Positions 52,164-61,781 are shown, numbered from the stretch's first letter. The stretch: 64,000 nucleotides of DNA from an uncultured Coprococcus sp. (GCA_934277375.1 CAKQTZ010000005.1:186001-250000), one strand, 5' to 3'. The notes: a model not told the origin generated them from the letters alone. Numbers and translations are program-made.

Positions 52164-54977
52164 ATGGAAAGTGCAGTTGAGCAGAAGCGTGAGGTAAAAG
52201 TATCTGTGATAATGCCTGTGTACAACGCTGAAGAGCACCTGGCAGAATGTCTGGACAGTGTATTAGGCCAGTCGCTTAAAGAGATAGAGGTCATATGTGT
52301 GGATGATGGCTCAAAGGACAGTTCTGCACAGATACTTGCTGAGTATTCAGAAAAGGATGCGCGTGTAATTGCTGCGTCACAGGACAATCTGGGAGCGGGA
52401 CCGGCCAGAAATCATGGAATGAGTCTTGCGTCAGGAAAATACATTGTGTTTATGGACAGTGATGACCTGTATCCTGCAGAGTATGTGCTGGAAAAACTTG
52501 TGAATGCTGCAGAGACGAATAATGTAAGAGTGTGTGGTGGAACAAGAGTAGTGCTGAAAACTGATGGAGAATCAATACTGTCAGCAGATCCTATAGGACA
52601 GCTTATGAAGAAATATCCTGAAGGTGGAATCGTAAAATATTCAGAGCTTCAGTATGCGTTCTACTACCAGTGTTTCATGTTTGAAAGAAAGCTTTTAGTT
52701 GACAATGACATCACATTTCCAAATTATAGAAGATTCCAGGATCCTCCTCTTTTTGTCCGGGCAATGGTTGAAGCTGGAGAGTTTTACTTTATAGCTGAGC
52801 CTTCATATGTGTATAGAGAGGGTAGTTTTCAGAAGATAGAGTGGACTGAAGTCAAGAGTGTTGATATGTTGAAGGGCGTTACAGATGTGCTGAATTTATC
52901 AAAACAGTACCATCTTGAAAGAATGCATCAGACCATGCTCAGCAAGCTTGAGAAAACATACGAAGATATTATGCTTTCACAGATCAAAAAGAACAATGTC
53001 AAGGTGTATTGTCTGCTTGTTTATGCAAATGGTATTGCTGATTTTGATCTCTGGGATGAAGCAACAGAATCACATCGATATACCAGAGAGCTGACAGTGA
53101 TTAAGAAAGCAAACGTAGCGATGGTTAAACTGCTGTGCAGTCTGTATCCTGATCTAACCTCAAAGAATATAGAGGAGTTTGTGCAGAGGATAAGGGATAC
53201 ATATTCGGAGATAGAAGGCGCTCAGCAGATAGACATAGACAATGCAATATTATGCATATTAGGTCTGATGTTCCAGCCGGATCAGTCCAGCAGGACGAGG
53301 GAACAGTTATATAATTATATCTGTTCAGAACAGTTTGAAGCTATGGATCTGTATGCGAAAACAGAGAATGCAAGGACACAGAACAGCCAGACTGCATACG
53401 ACTTATTACAGGCGGTAAAACCGGCATTTGAATACTGTAACAAGGTGGTAACACACCACGTTGTTGAAAAGAGCAGATGTTTAGTAGATGAAGAACTTGA
53501 CTTCGAGCCGAAGGTGACAGTTGTTATACCAGTATATAATGTGGAAGATTACCTTGCAGAATGCCTTGACAGTGTTATCAATCAGACACTCAAGGAGATA
53601 GAGATACTGTGTATTGATGATGGTTCACAGGATGGCAGTCTGGATATACTGCTTGAGTATGCCAACAAATATAAGAACATAAAGGTGCTGCAGGAGAAGA
53701 ACAGTGGACTTTCCGCCGCCCGCAACAGATGCGTAGAGGTGGCAAAGGGAGAGTATATACACTATCTTGACAGTGATGATACTATAGAGCCGGATACATA
53801 TGAGTATCTGTATAATACCGCAAAGTCAGATAATCTGGATATGGTTTTCTTTGACGGTGCAAGTTTTTATGAGACTGAGGAGCTGGAAAACCTATATACA
53901 TGGTACAAAAAAGGCTATCACAGTGATGGAAGCTGCGACAAAATATATGATGGAACAGATTATTTTGTGAATGTAGTACTGAACGATGAGTTTAGAATGT
54001 CGCCTTGTATGTATATCGTGCGCAGAGCTTTTGTAGAGAAAAATAATCTAACATTCCCAGAGGGCATTTTGCACGAGGATAATTATTATACGGTTATGTG
54101 CACATTGTTATCAAACAGAACAACACATGTGAGTGAGCCATTTTATAACAGACGAGTGAGAGAGGGATCACTCACTATCCAGTCACTGGGATTCAGACAT
54201 TGTTATGGCTACTTTGCATGTTACATGAAAGTGATGGATTATGTCAGCAAAAATCTGACAGAGGAGCCAGCCAGATCACTGGCGCTCAGAAAGCTTCATG
54301 AGATATTAAATAATGCAAATGGCACTTATCTGAAGATAGAGGATCAACAGGAGAAATTGTTTTATCTGGCGCTGCCTGATGAACAGGAGTTTATGTTCTA
54401 TGAACTTATAGTTGGACAATTGACCAAAGTAGAGAAGATCAATACAGAGAGACTGGAGCTGGATAAAAAACTTAAGCAGACCTATGCTGAGAAATCAGAG
54501 ATCCGTGCAAAACTGATGAGGACCTACGATGAGAAATCTGAGATAAATGCAAAACTTAAGAAAACCTATGCAGAGAAATCTGAAATAAACGCAAAGCTCA
54601 AGAAAACCTATGAAGAGAAAGCGGAGAGGGGAATAAAGATTAAGGCTCTTGAGAAGGAAAAAACTGAGAGGGGAATAAAGATTAAGGCTCTTGAGAAGGA
54701 AAAATCTGAGAGAGGAATAAAGATTAAGGCTCTTGAGAAGGAAAAATCTGAAAGAGGAATAACGATCAAGGAACAGAAGGAGACGATCGACAGAGTCCGC
54801 GCTGATAACAGGAACAAGGCAGCGGCGTTAAAGAGACTCAGAAGTGAGCGTAAGGAGCATATAAGCAGACTGGGTGAGCTCACAAATGAGAATGAACAGC
54901 TCAGGGCAGAGATAGAAGAGTTGAAAAAGGGCCAGGGAATAATATCAAAGATAAAAAAACGCATGCATAACAATTAG
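52164..54977 (+). CDS. Double-domain family-2 glycosyltransferase with long coiled-coil tail
   Basis: 937 residues. GT2 domain 1 (about 12-240) has VSVIMPVYNAEEHLAECLDS, DDGSKDSS and FMDSDD. GT2 domain 2 (about 447-700) has VTVVIPVYNVEDYLAECLDS, DDGSQDGS and YLDSDD. The tail (about 755-937) holds seven 14-residue units: QTYAEKSEI-type copies, then ALEKEKSERGIKIK-type copies, then more coiled coil. It may be a bifunctional polymerising enzyme. ATG 52164 follows AAAGGAGA. It lies 32 nt after the acyltransferase partner gene, in the same transcription unit. Confidence 0.9.
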   Translation: MESAVEQKREVKVSVIMPVYNAEEHLAECLDSVLGQSLKEIEVICVDDGSKDSSAQILAEYSEKDARVIAASQDNLGAGPARNHGMSLASGKYIVFMDSDDLYPAEYVLEKLVNAAETNNVRVCGGTRVVLKTDGESILSADPIGQLMKKYPEGGIVKYSELQYAFYYQCFMFERKLLVDNDITFPNYRRFQDPPLFVRAMVEAGEFYFIAEPSYVYREGSFQKIEWTEVKSVDMLKGVTDVLNLSKQYHLERMHQTMLSKLEKTYEDIMLSQIKKNNVKVYCLLVYANGIADFDLWDEATESHRYTRELTVIKKANVAMVKLLCSLYPDLTSKNIEEFVQRIRDTYSEIEGAQQIDIDNAILCILGLMFQPDQSSRTREQLYNYICSEQFEAMDLYAKTENARTQNSQTAYDLLQAVKPAFEYCNKVVTHHVVEKSRCLVDEELDFEPKVTVVIPVYNVEDYLAECLDSVINQTLKEIEILCIDDGSQDGSLDILLEYANKYKNIKVLQEKNSGLSAARNRCVEVAKGEYIHYLDSDDTIEPDTYEYLYNTAKSDNLDMVFFDGASFYETEELENLYTWYKKGYHSDGSCDKIYDGTDYFVNVVLNDEFRMSPCMYIVRRAFVEKNNLTFPEGILHEDNYYTVMCTLLSNRTTHVSEPFYNRRVREGSLTIQSLGFRHCYGYFACYMKVMDYVSKNLTEEPARSLALRKLHEILNNANGTYLKIEDQQEKLFYLALPDEQEFMFYELIVGQLTKVEKINTERLELDKKLKQTYAEKSEIRAKLMRTYDEKSEINAKLKKTYAEKSEINAKLKKTYEEKAERGIKIKALEKEKTERGIKIKALEKEKSERGIKIKALEKEKSERGITIKEQKETIDRVRADNRNKAAALKRLRSERKEHISRLGELTNENEQLRAEIEELKKGQGIISKIKKRMHNN
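54477..54770 (+). repeat. Seven tandem 42-bp repeats encoding coiled-coil units
   Basis: Four units of the TYAEKSEINAKLK type are followed by three nearly identical units ALEKEKSERGIKIK. The last three are almost identical at the DNA level, suggesting recent duplication. Confidence 0.9.
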
Positions 54978-54999
54978 AAAATGTATGTGTACGAATAAG

Positions 55000-55042
55000 G
55001 GGCAGGGCATAATGAACAGGGAGTTATTGTGCTCTGTCCTTG
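55000..55042 (+). terminator. Probable terminator after the second glycosyltransferase gene
   Basis: GGGCAGGGCATAAT pairs with ATTGTGCTCTGTCC across 14 positions with three wobbles. Only a broken T tract (TTGTCGTTTTC) follows, so efficiency is uncertain. Confidence 0.6.
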
Positions 55043-55077
55043 TCGTTTTCTGTAGAAAATATAATGTTTATACTTCC

Positions 55078-55106
55078 TTGTGTGATATAAATTGGTAATG
55101 TATACT
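55078..55106 (+). promoter_or_regulatory. Promoter of the third glycosyltransferase gene
   Basis: TTGTGT (55078-55083), 17-nt spacer, TATACT (55101-55106), 32 nt before the start codon. Confidence 0.6.
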
Positions 55107-55138
55107 ACAATATTGAAAAATGGTAAGGAGGTTTATCT

Positions 55139-57319
55139 ATGAATGTAATTGTATCAGTGGTTATGCTGGTTCATAATGCTGAAAAATATTTGTATGACAC
55201 TCTTGACAGGATAATAAATCAGACATTTGATGCCATGGAGCTCGTATGTGTGGATTTGGATTCAACAGATGAGTCTCTTCAGATACTTGGAGAGTATGCG
55301 GATAAAGATAACCGGGTGAGTATAGTGAAATATTCTGATATAAGTTCAGGCTCAGGACTGAAACCGGTTATAGATGGATTGCGTGGAGAATATATAGCAT
55401 TCATGAGCGCAGAGGACAGGCTGAATGACAGAGCTATAGAGAAGATGCATACAGCTATGTCCCAGACAGATGCGGATGTTATGGTAAGTGATTACTATTA
55501 TATGGATGAACAGGGAGAAAAGAAGCTTGCCAAGGGCGTCAGGAAGAACTGGATTGCTTATGGCAAGAAAGAATTTTCATGGCAGGATTGTCCTGACTGT
55601 ATAATGAGTATATTGGATCCTGTATTATGTAATAAAATGTATAAGAAAAAGTTTGTGGCTGATAAGCTGGCACGGATAGACTGTCCTCCTGATTATTATG
55701 GGATAGCATATGCTGCAGCAGGAGCAGTGCATGCCGGGAAGATACTTTATACTGAGGCGACATTTGCAGATCACAGACTCCTTGACAGCTATGAAATAAC
55801 TGATTATGCGATGATGAAATTCAGCGACCTGATATGGATGGTCGACGCAGTGATCAGTGAAGTGACCGAAGCAGAGTGCATTGATCATATACGGATGGCT
55901 GTAGTACGTTTCGTGGTAGAAAATTATGTCCGGGGATATAAGAGAACTGTAAAGTGTTTTGATACAGAAAATGTTATGGAGTATTATAAGTACATACATG
56001 GCATATTTAATGGGGAAGAGTATGTGAATGTTACAGCTTCACAACTCAGAGATATGCACCTTTGGAGAGTGCTGGACGTAATCAGGAGATATGATTACGA
56101 TACGATGAAAAAACTGGTAACACGAAAACTGATAGTATCGCTTACATCTTATCCCGCCAGAATTGCCGGGGTGGCGGATGTAGTGAGCTCAATATGGAAT
56201 CAGTCTTGCAGACCGGATGAGGTGGTACTGTGGCTTGCTGAAGATCAATTTCCGGGGAAGGACAGAGATTTGCCTGATCGTATCAGGAATATGAAGGACA
56301 ATAACCAGATCACCATAAGATGGTGTGACGATCTGAAGCCCCATAAAAAATATTTCTATGCGTTGCAGGAATACAACAGGGATGTTGTGATTACTATAGA
56401 TGATGATGTGATATATGCTGATAATATACTGGAAAACCTTTGGGATTCTTATGTACAGTATCCAGAAGCCGTTTCTGCAACAAGGGCTCACATAGCGGTA
56501 GTTGATGATGATGGAAGGATACTTCCTTATAATTGCTGGATAAAAGAAGAGTCTTCCTGTCTGTATAAACCATCCATGGAGCTATTTGCCACGGGAGTTG
56601 GCGGAGTTCTGTATCCACCGGATTTGTTTAAAAAAGAATTTTTTGACAAGCAGGCGATCATGGATACTTGTCTGTTGGCAGATGACATATGGCTTAAGGC
56701 TATGGAGGTAATGTCCGGGGTTCCACTTGTTGTGGCTATGCCATTTAAAACGTTGCGCTTTGTTCCAGGCTCTCAGGAAGGCGGCTTGTATCACCAGAAT
56801 GAGAAATCAGGGCAGAATGACATACAGTTCAGCAAGGTAAATGCATGGATTGATTCCCGTTATGGGAAAAATGCGTTGGGCCTGGCAATACGTGGGGAAG
56901 ACAAGCACGGCGGCGTAAGCTATGTTGAATATCTGTGCAGTGTTTTTGCTGCGGAGAGAAATAATTATAATGCCAAGTGCAGAAATCTTGAAAGCACGCT
57001 GGAAAAGACCTATCATGAGAAGTCTGATATAAATGCCAGGTTGCAGCAGACCTACAGAGATAAGACAGAGATAAATGAAAAACTTCAGACAGCGTATAGA
57101 GAGAAATCCGAACTGAATGAAAAGCTTCAGACAACGTATAGAGAAAAATCTGAGTTGAATGCGAAACTTCAGGCAACGTATAGAGAAAAATCTGAGTTGA
57201 ATGCAAAACTTCAGGCAACGTACAAAGAAAAATCTGAAAGAGGTCTGCAGATAAAGGAACTTAAGGCTAATATTCGTGCTCAGAAAAAGGAGATAGCGGA
57301 ATTAAAGAAAACTATATGA
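55139..57319 (+). CDS. Two-domain glycosyltransferase-like protein with coiled-coil tail
   Basis: 726 residues. An N-terminal GT2-like domain (1-230) starts VSVVMLVHNAEKYLYDTLDR, but its usual DSDD reads SAED, suggesting lost or altered activity. A second domain (about 330-600) starts LIVSLTSYPARIAGV and has VVITIDDDVIY, a GT-A nucleotide-sugar motif found in another transferase family. The tail (623-726) has six 14-residue repeats such as TYREKSELNAKLQ. RBS is AAGGAGG. It is preceded by its own promoter. Confidence 0.85.
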   Translation: MNVIVSVVMLVHNAEKYLYDTLDRIINQTFDAMELVCVDLDSTDESLQILGEYADKDNRVSIVKYSDISSGSGLKPVIDGLRGEYIAFMSAEDRLNDRAIEKMHTAMSQTDADVMVSDYYYMDEQGEKKLAKGVRKNWIAYGKKEFSWQDCPDCIMSILDPVLCNKMYKKKFVADKLARIDCPPDYYGIAYAAAGAVHAGKILYTEATFADHRLLDSYEITDYAMMKFSDLIWMVDAVISEVTEAECIDHIRMAVVRFVVENYVRGYKRTVKCFDTENVMEYYKYIHGIFNGEEYVNVTASQLRDMHLWRVLDVIRRYDYDTMKKLVTRKLIVSLTSYPARIAGVADVVSSIWNQSCRPDEVVLWLAEDQFPGKDRDLPDRIRNMKDNNQITIRWCDDLKPHKKYFYALQEYNRDVVITIDDDVIYADNILENLWDSYVQYPEAVSATRAHIAVVDDDGRILPYNCWIKEESSCLYKPSMELFATGVGGVLYPPDLFKKEFFDKQAIMDTCLLADDIWLKAMEVMSGVPLVVAMPFKTLRFVPGSQEGGLYHQNEKSGQNDIQFSKVNAWIDSRYGKNALGLAIRGEDKHGGVSYVEYLCSVFAAERNNYNAKCRNLESTLEKTYHEKSDINARLQQTYRDKTEINEKLQTAYREKSELNEKLQTTYREKSELNAKLQATYREKSELNAKLQATYKEKSERGLQIKELKANIRAQKKEIAELKKTI
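57005..57256 (+). repeat. Six tandem 42-bp repeats encoding coiled-coil units
   Basis: Units encode TYREKSELNAKLQ-like 14-mers, ending in TYKEKSERGLQIK. The consensus is the same as in the other two transferase tails, with Arg and Leu substitutions. Units 4 and 5 are nearly identical DNA. Confidence 0.9.
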
Positions 57320-57368
57320 AGAAGCCAACAAGTAACAATGATATAAAACTCTAAATGATTATAATATG

Positions 57369-57398
57369 TTGAAATTAAAACGAAAAATATGTTATAAT
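57369..57398 (+). promoter_or_regulatory. Promoter of the fourth glycosyltransferase gene
   Basis: TTGAAA (57369-57374), 18-nt spacer, TATAAT (57393-57398). The transcript would have a leader of about 105 nt before the start at 57509. Confidence 0.65.
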
Positions 57399-57508
57399 GA
57401 TACGAATGTTGTGTATTTATGCCGTGACACGTGAAAAGAAAGACATCAGATACAGATATAGGCAACACAAAAAAATAGAGTTCTATCGAAAGATAAATGG
57501 GAGGGAAC

Positions 57509-58804
57509 ATGGCCAAAGTATCAATTATTATCCCTACATACAATGTGGAGATGTATTTAGTAGAGTGTATGGAGAGTGTGGTGAACCAGTCTCTTAAGGA
57601 TATAGAGATTATATGTATAAATGATGGTTCCACAGACAATTCACTTGAGATTCTAAGGAGTTATGCAGCAAAGGATGATCGTATAATTCTGGTTGATAAG
57701 GAAAATGGCGGATATGGAATAGGAATGAACATAGGCTTGGATAAGGCTACAGGAGAGTATATAGGAATCGTTGAGCCTGATGATTTTGTTCCAACTAATA
57801 TGTATGAGGATCTGTATAATAAAGCTGTTGAGAATGATCTTGATTTTGTTAAGGCTGATTTTTATAGATTCAAGAGAAGCGATGAGAATGGTGATATGCA
57901 GCTTGCATACAATCATTTGAGTAAGAATCCAGATGATTATAATAAAGTATTCAATCCGAGTGAGACTCCTGAGGCACTTCGCTATATCATGAATACATGG
58001 AGTGGTATATATAAGAGAAGTTTTATAGAAAAGTACCATATAAGGCACAATACAACTCCAGGTGCATCATTCCAGGATAATGGATTCTGGTTCCAGACAT
58101 TTATATATGCCAAGAGAGGTATGATAATAGATAAGCCATACTACATGAACAGACGAGACAATCCGAATTCATCAGTCAACAATCCGGAGAAGGTATACTG
58201 TATCAATGTTGAGTATGACCATATAAAGGCAATTCTTCTCAAAGACCCTGAGCTTTGGAATAGATTTGGCGGTATGTACTGGCTCAAGAGATATCATAAT
58301 TCCATGACAACAGTCAGACGTATAGCAGAGATATTCAAGAAGGAATATATCAGAAATCTCAGCAGCGAACTCAAGCGTGCCATGGACAAACATGAACTTG
58401 ATCAGTCGGTATTCACCACTCTTGAGTGGACGAATATCCAGCATATAATGAGAGATCCGGACAACTTCTATACTATAAAGTTTGGATACACAGAGAATGA
58501 GAGGCATCTTACACGAGAGGTTAGAAGACTCAGAAAGCTTGTTCTTGATACAAGGGCAGAGCTTAAGAAATCTAAGGCAGCCACTGAAAAAGTCAGGGCA
58601 GAGCTTAAGAAGTCAAAGGCAGATCTTGCAAAGACCAAGACAGACCTTACAAATACGAAGAAGGCACTCACCAATACAAGAACGGAACTTGCAAAGGCCA
58701 GAGAGGATCTTGTGATCGTAAAACAGACTCCTACATTTAAGCTTGGAGCGTTTATCCTGTTTATACCAAGGAAGATCAAGATGCTTTTTAAGGGTCAGCA
58801 TTAG
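57509..58804 (+). CDS. Family-2 glycosyltransferase with heptad-repeat tail
   Basis: 431 residues. The GT2 domain (1-230) has VSIIIPTYNVEMYLVECMES, NDGSTDNS and the DxD-like VEPDDF. The next 100 residues are alpha-helical. The tail (about 345-410) is a Lys/Ala-rich coiled coil with seven-residue repeats such as AELKKSK, ADLAKTK and TDLTNTK, different from the 14-residue units of the other three tailed enzymes. It ends in a short hydrophobic-basic FILFIPRKIKMLF stretch that could associate with the membrane. RBS is GGGAGGG. Confidence 0.9.
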   Translation: MAKVSIIIPTYNVEMYLVECMESVVNQSLKDIEIICINDGSTDNSLEILRSYAAKDDRIILVDKENGGYGIGMNIGLDKATGEYIGIVEPDDFVPTNMYEDLYNKAVENDLDFVKADFYRFKRSDENGDMQLAYNHLSKNPDDYNKVFNPSETPEALRYIMNTWSGIYKRSFIEKYHIRHNTTPGASFQDNGFWFQTFIYAKRGMIIDKPYYMNRRDNPNSSVNNPEKVYCINVEYDHIKAILLKDPELWNRFGGMYWLKRYHNSMTTVRRIAEIFKKEYIRNLSSELKRAMDKHELDQSVFTTLEWTNIQHIMRDPDNFYTIKFGYTENERHLTREVRRLRKLVLDTRAELKKSKAATEKVRAELKKSKADLAKTKTDLTNTKKALTNTRTELAKAREDLVIVKQTPTFKLGAFILFIPRKIKMLFKGQH

Positions 58805-58818
58805 TGAGGGGTGTAGGT

Positions 58819-59796
58819 ATGAGTACGAAAGTATCAGTTATATTGCCAGTATACAATGTGTCACAGTATCTTAGACAATGCATGGACAGCATAGTCGGTC
58901 AGACACTTAAAGATATAGAGATAATATGTGTGGATGATGGTTCCACAGATGACTCGTTAGATATACTCAGAGAATATGAGGCTAAAGATTCCAGAGTCAA
59001 GGTTATAGAGCAGCAGAATGCCGGCGCAGGAGCAGCAAGGAATAAAGGTCTTGCGATTGCAACGGGAGAGTATCTGTCATTTCTGGATTCCGATGATTTC
59101 TTTGAGTTAGATATGTTAGAGAAAGCGTGGAGTAAAGCACATGATACGCGTGCCGATCTCATCGTGTTCAGAGCGGATCAGTACAGAGAAGATCTCGAGG
59201 AGATAGTTCATGTCAGATGGACGCTCAGGGAGAAGGAGCTTCCTCCATACAGACCTATAAACCGCCATAATATAATGGGCAATGTATTTAAGGTGTTTGT
59301 AGGATGGGCGTGGGACAAGTTGTTCAGCAGAGAATTTGTGGAGAGATATCATCTGAAATTCCAGGAACTCCGAACATCGAATGATATGCTGTTTGTGTTC
59401 TCGGCGATAGCATTTGCAGATAATATAGAGATACTGGATGAGGAACTGGCACATCAGAGAAGAAATAATCCTAATTCATTGTCAAATACAAGAGAGAAAT
59501 CATGGAACTGCTTCCATGAGGCGCTTGCGGCCCTCAAGAATGCTTTGGTGAATCAGGGGATATTCTGGGAGCTTGAGCAGGATTATATCAATTATGCTTT
59601 ACATTTCAGTTTGTGGCATCTCGATACCATAACCGGACCAAAGAAAGAAGTCCTGTTTAATGCGTTGAAGAACGAATGGTTTAAGGAATTTGGTGTGTAC
59701 GATGCACCGGAAGAGGACTTCTATAACAAGAAGGAATATGCAAAGTATAAGGATGTCATGAGTATGTCATTTGAAGATTATAACAATATAGCATAG
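58819..59796 (+). CDS. Family-2 glycosyltransferase without coiled-coil tail
   Basis: 325 residues. The GT2 domain has VSVILPVYNVSQYLRQCMDS, DDGSTDDS and LDSDDFF. The C-terminal half contains FVGWAWDKLFSREFVERYHL and RRNNPNSLS, seen in wall-glycan transferases. It lies 14 nt after the previous transferase gene. It is the last gene of the glycan locus; no flippase, polymerase or ligase gene is visible. Confidence 0.9.
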   Translation: MSTKVSVILPVYNVSQYLRQCMDSIVGQTLKDIEIICVDDGSTDDSLDILREYEAKDSRVKVIEQQNAGAGAARNKGLAIATGEYLSFLDSDDFFELDMLEKAWSKAHDTRADLIVFRADQYREDLEEIVHVRWTLREKELPPYRPINRHNIMGNVFKVFVGWAWDKLFSREFVERYHLKFQELRTSNDMLFVFSAIAFADNIEILDEELAHQRRNNPNSLSNTREKSWNCFHEALAALKNALVNQGIFWELEQDYINYALHFSLWHLDTITGPKKEVLFNALKNEWFKEFGVYDAPEEDFYNKKEYAKYKDVMSMSFEDYNNIA

Positions 59797-59858
59797 ATAA
59801 ATGAACTGCAGGAAATGGTTTTCTTGCAGTTTATTTTATGATAGGAAAAAAGGTTATT

Positions 59859-60911
59859 ATGTCGAACAACTATAAATTTTTTCAAAACAGGGAATGTGAA
59901 TTCTTCCCATGTCATAAAGTGGAAGATGAAAACAGTTTCAATTGCCTTTTCTGTTACTGTCCCCTTTATCTGGATGAAAAGTGTTTGGGCAAGCCATCTT
60001 ATATAGTAAATGGAAGAGGTCAAAGGATAAAGGATTGCAGTTCGTGCCTGGCGGTTCACAGACCTGAGATGTACGATAAAGTTATTGCACGGCTGCAGAG
60101 GCAGGAAGAACTGCTGCGGGTCGATCTGAGAAAGCTAGAAAGCCGGATCAAGAACAGGCTTGTGCAGATCACACACATAGATGATATGGATGAGGATATG
60201 CGGGCGGAACACAGACTTGTGGCTGACCGCGTAGTTGACAGGGTCATGATTGGATCAGTTGCAGAAACGTTGAATTGCGTTGGAGAAGTTTCAGCCTGTA
60301 AGGGAGCAGCTTTGAACTGCACGGAAGTCGTTTCGAACCATAAGGGAGCAGCTTCGGATTGCAATGAGGCCGCTTCGAATCCCTTGGAAGTGTCTGTTCT
60401 GCTGCAGCCATTTGCGGGAGAATGTGTCCACAAGGGATACCTGGAATTCGGAAATAAAAAGATAGAGTGCAATGTCCTTGAGCAGTTGGAGCTTGGAAGC
60501 ATCCTCAAGGGATACCTTTACTCATTCCATGCGCCGGAGGTTGATCTTGAACGCGCCGGTTCAGTTCTTGAACAGTACTACATGGAGGCATTTCAGGTGG
60601 CATGCATGGATGTCATAAGGGGATGGCTACAGGGATATCTTGAGAGAAAGAACAGTGTATATGAGAAGAAGTATTGCAGTCCGTCATTCGGTCCGGGATA
60701 TTATGGAATGGGCATGGATGCTGTACCTGGACTGCTGGGACTTATGGATGCATCACAGGTAGGCGTGTCATGGAACGGAGAATGTATGTCGCCGAAGATG
60801 AGTCTTGTTGGAACATATCTGATCGCGGGTGAAGATGTGTTTGAGGTGGATTCTGATTGCAGAGACTGTATTGGACAGAGCGGTGGCTGTGAGTTCTGTA
60901 TAAAACATTGA
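59859..60911 (+). CDS. Cys-rich small domain fused to a MetH-reactivation-like domain
   Basis: 350 residues. The N-terminus (about 1-75) has the Cys-rich small domain: RECEFFPCHKVEDENSFNC, LFCYCPLY and CSSCLAVHRP. A linker follows with a 14-residue repeat array (139-180). The C-terminal half (about 195-335) resembles the activation domain of B12-dependent methionine synthase: SPSFGPGYYGM, LLGLMDASQVGVSW and MSPKMSLVGTYLI. It may help reactivate oxidised cobalamin in a MetH lacking that domain. The tail has a CRDC-x6-CEFC cysteine set. ATG 59859 follows AAAAAAGG. Confidence 0.75.
   Translation: MSNNYKFFQNRECEFFPCHKVEDENSFNCLFCYCPLYLDEKCLGKPSYIVNGRGQRIKDCSSCLAVHRPEMYDKVIARLQRQEELLRVDLRKLESRIKNRLVQITHIDDMDEDMRAEHRLVADRVVDRVMIGSVAETLNCVGEVSACKGAALNCTEVVSNHKGAASDCNEAASNPLEVSVLLQPFAGECVHKGYLEFGNKKIECNVLEQLELGSILKGYLYSFHAPEVDLERAGSVLEQYYMEAFQVACMDVIRGWLQGYLERKNSVYEKKYCSPSFGPGYYGMGMDAVPGLLGLMDASQVGVSWNGECMSPKMSLVGTYLIAGEDVFEVDSDCRDCIGQSGGCEFCIKH
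60273..60398 (+). repeat. Three 42-bp linker repeats within the MetH-reactivation-like gene
   Basis: Units encode NCVGEVSACKGAAL, NCTEVVSNHKGAAS and DCNEAASNPLEVSV. The first two share AAGGGAGCAGCTT; the third is diverged. They extend the linker between the two domains. Confidence 0.75.
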
Positions 60912-60918
60912 ATTTAGA

Positions 60919-60949
60919 AAACAGGAGCAGGGGTGTTCTGCTCCTGTTT
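60919..60949 (+). terminator. Convergent terminator between the MetH-like and DUF1963 genes
   Basis: Perfect 12-bp stem AAACAGGAGCAG/CTGCTCCTGTTT with a 7-nt loop. T-rich flanks on both strands suggest it works in both directions. Confidence 0.8.
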
Positions 60950-60962
60950 AGAATTATAGTTA

Positions 60963-61781
60963 TTAGTCCAAATCGAAACTAAAGATCGCTTTGTCGAAAT
61001 TGCGGTTCTTTAAATCTGCATCTGAAATGATCCAAAAGACATTCCATAGACAGCCAACGTTGTAACCGTATTGAAACAGCAGATGTGTTTTTGCGTTTAC
61101 ATCAGGAATATTACCACCCGTAGGATAACCGAATAATTTGTTTCCGTCATACGAAAGATATTCGATATCATAATCTGGAGCAACTTCTTCAAGACGGTCA
61201 AATAGGTCACAGTCAAGCACATCTCCCAGTGGCTGATAATCTGTGGTGAGTTCAAACTCGACAGCCTTTTCCTCAAAAGCTTCTGTAAAATACTTTGAAT
61301 AATATGGAACAGGCGGCACAGTTCTCTTTAAATTTGACAGGTCGCCGTTGTACCAGATCACCTTGTGATAAGCCGAATTTTCGGGGGCGTCAGCAACGCT
61401 TTCAACCCATTTGTTGGTCTGGTGAATTGAGTCGATTTCTCCGCTCCAGAAAAAATATAAAATACCCGTGTGAGGAAGCCTGTTTTCAATATCCAAGTTG
61501 GCAATGTCCGCAAGATTGATTTGAGCAACAAGCTGCATTGCTGATTTTTCGTACCGCTCAGTGGCATCTCCGCGCTTGCAGGAATAGCCCGACATTGTGG
61601 GATATGGAATTTCCGGCGGAAGATCGGGAAAGCCACCGATTTTACTTGAGCCTTTTGCAATTACATTTTCCACATCCTTCACACACATTTTAATAGTATT
61701 TTTTCGGTAGTCTTTAATACTTTCTGCAATATCAGCGTGTCCTTCTTTAATAAGGAATTCAATCAAATCCATTTCGTGCAT
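60963..61781 (-). CDS. DUF1963 (YwqG-like) protein
   Basis: 272 residues on the minus strand. It has SKIGGFPDLPPEIPYP, LVAQINLADI, GILYFFWSG and LLFQYGYNVG, the DUF1963 pattern. Structures of the family form a beta-rich fold of unknown function. Its composition is close to that of neighbouring genes. It converges with the MetH-like gene. Confidence 0.9.
   Translation of the reverse strand: MHEMDLIEFLIKEGHADIAESIKDYRKNTIKMCVKDVENVIAKGSSKIGGFPDLPPEIPYPTMSGYSCKRGDATERYEKSAMQLVAQINLADIANLDIENRLPHTGILYFFWSGEIDSIHQTNKWVESVADAPENSAYHKVIWYNGDLSNLKRTVPPVPYYSKYFTEAFEEKAVEFELTTDYQPLGDVLDCDLFDRLEEVAPDYDIEYLSYDGNKLFGYPTGGNIPDVNAKTHLLFQYGYNVGCLWNVFWIISDADLKNRNFDKAIFSFDLD

Noticed and set aside
60273..60398. 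Linker repeats considered as a repeated RiPP core peptide
   Set aside because: They lie in frame inside a larger protein between two folded domains, with no modifying enzymes nearby.
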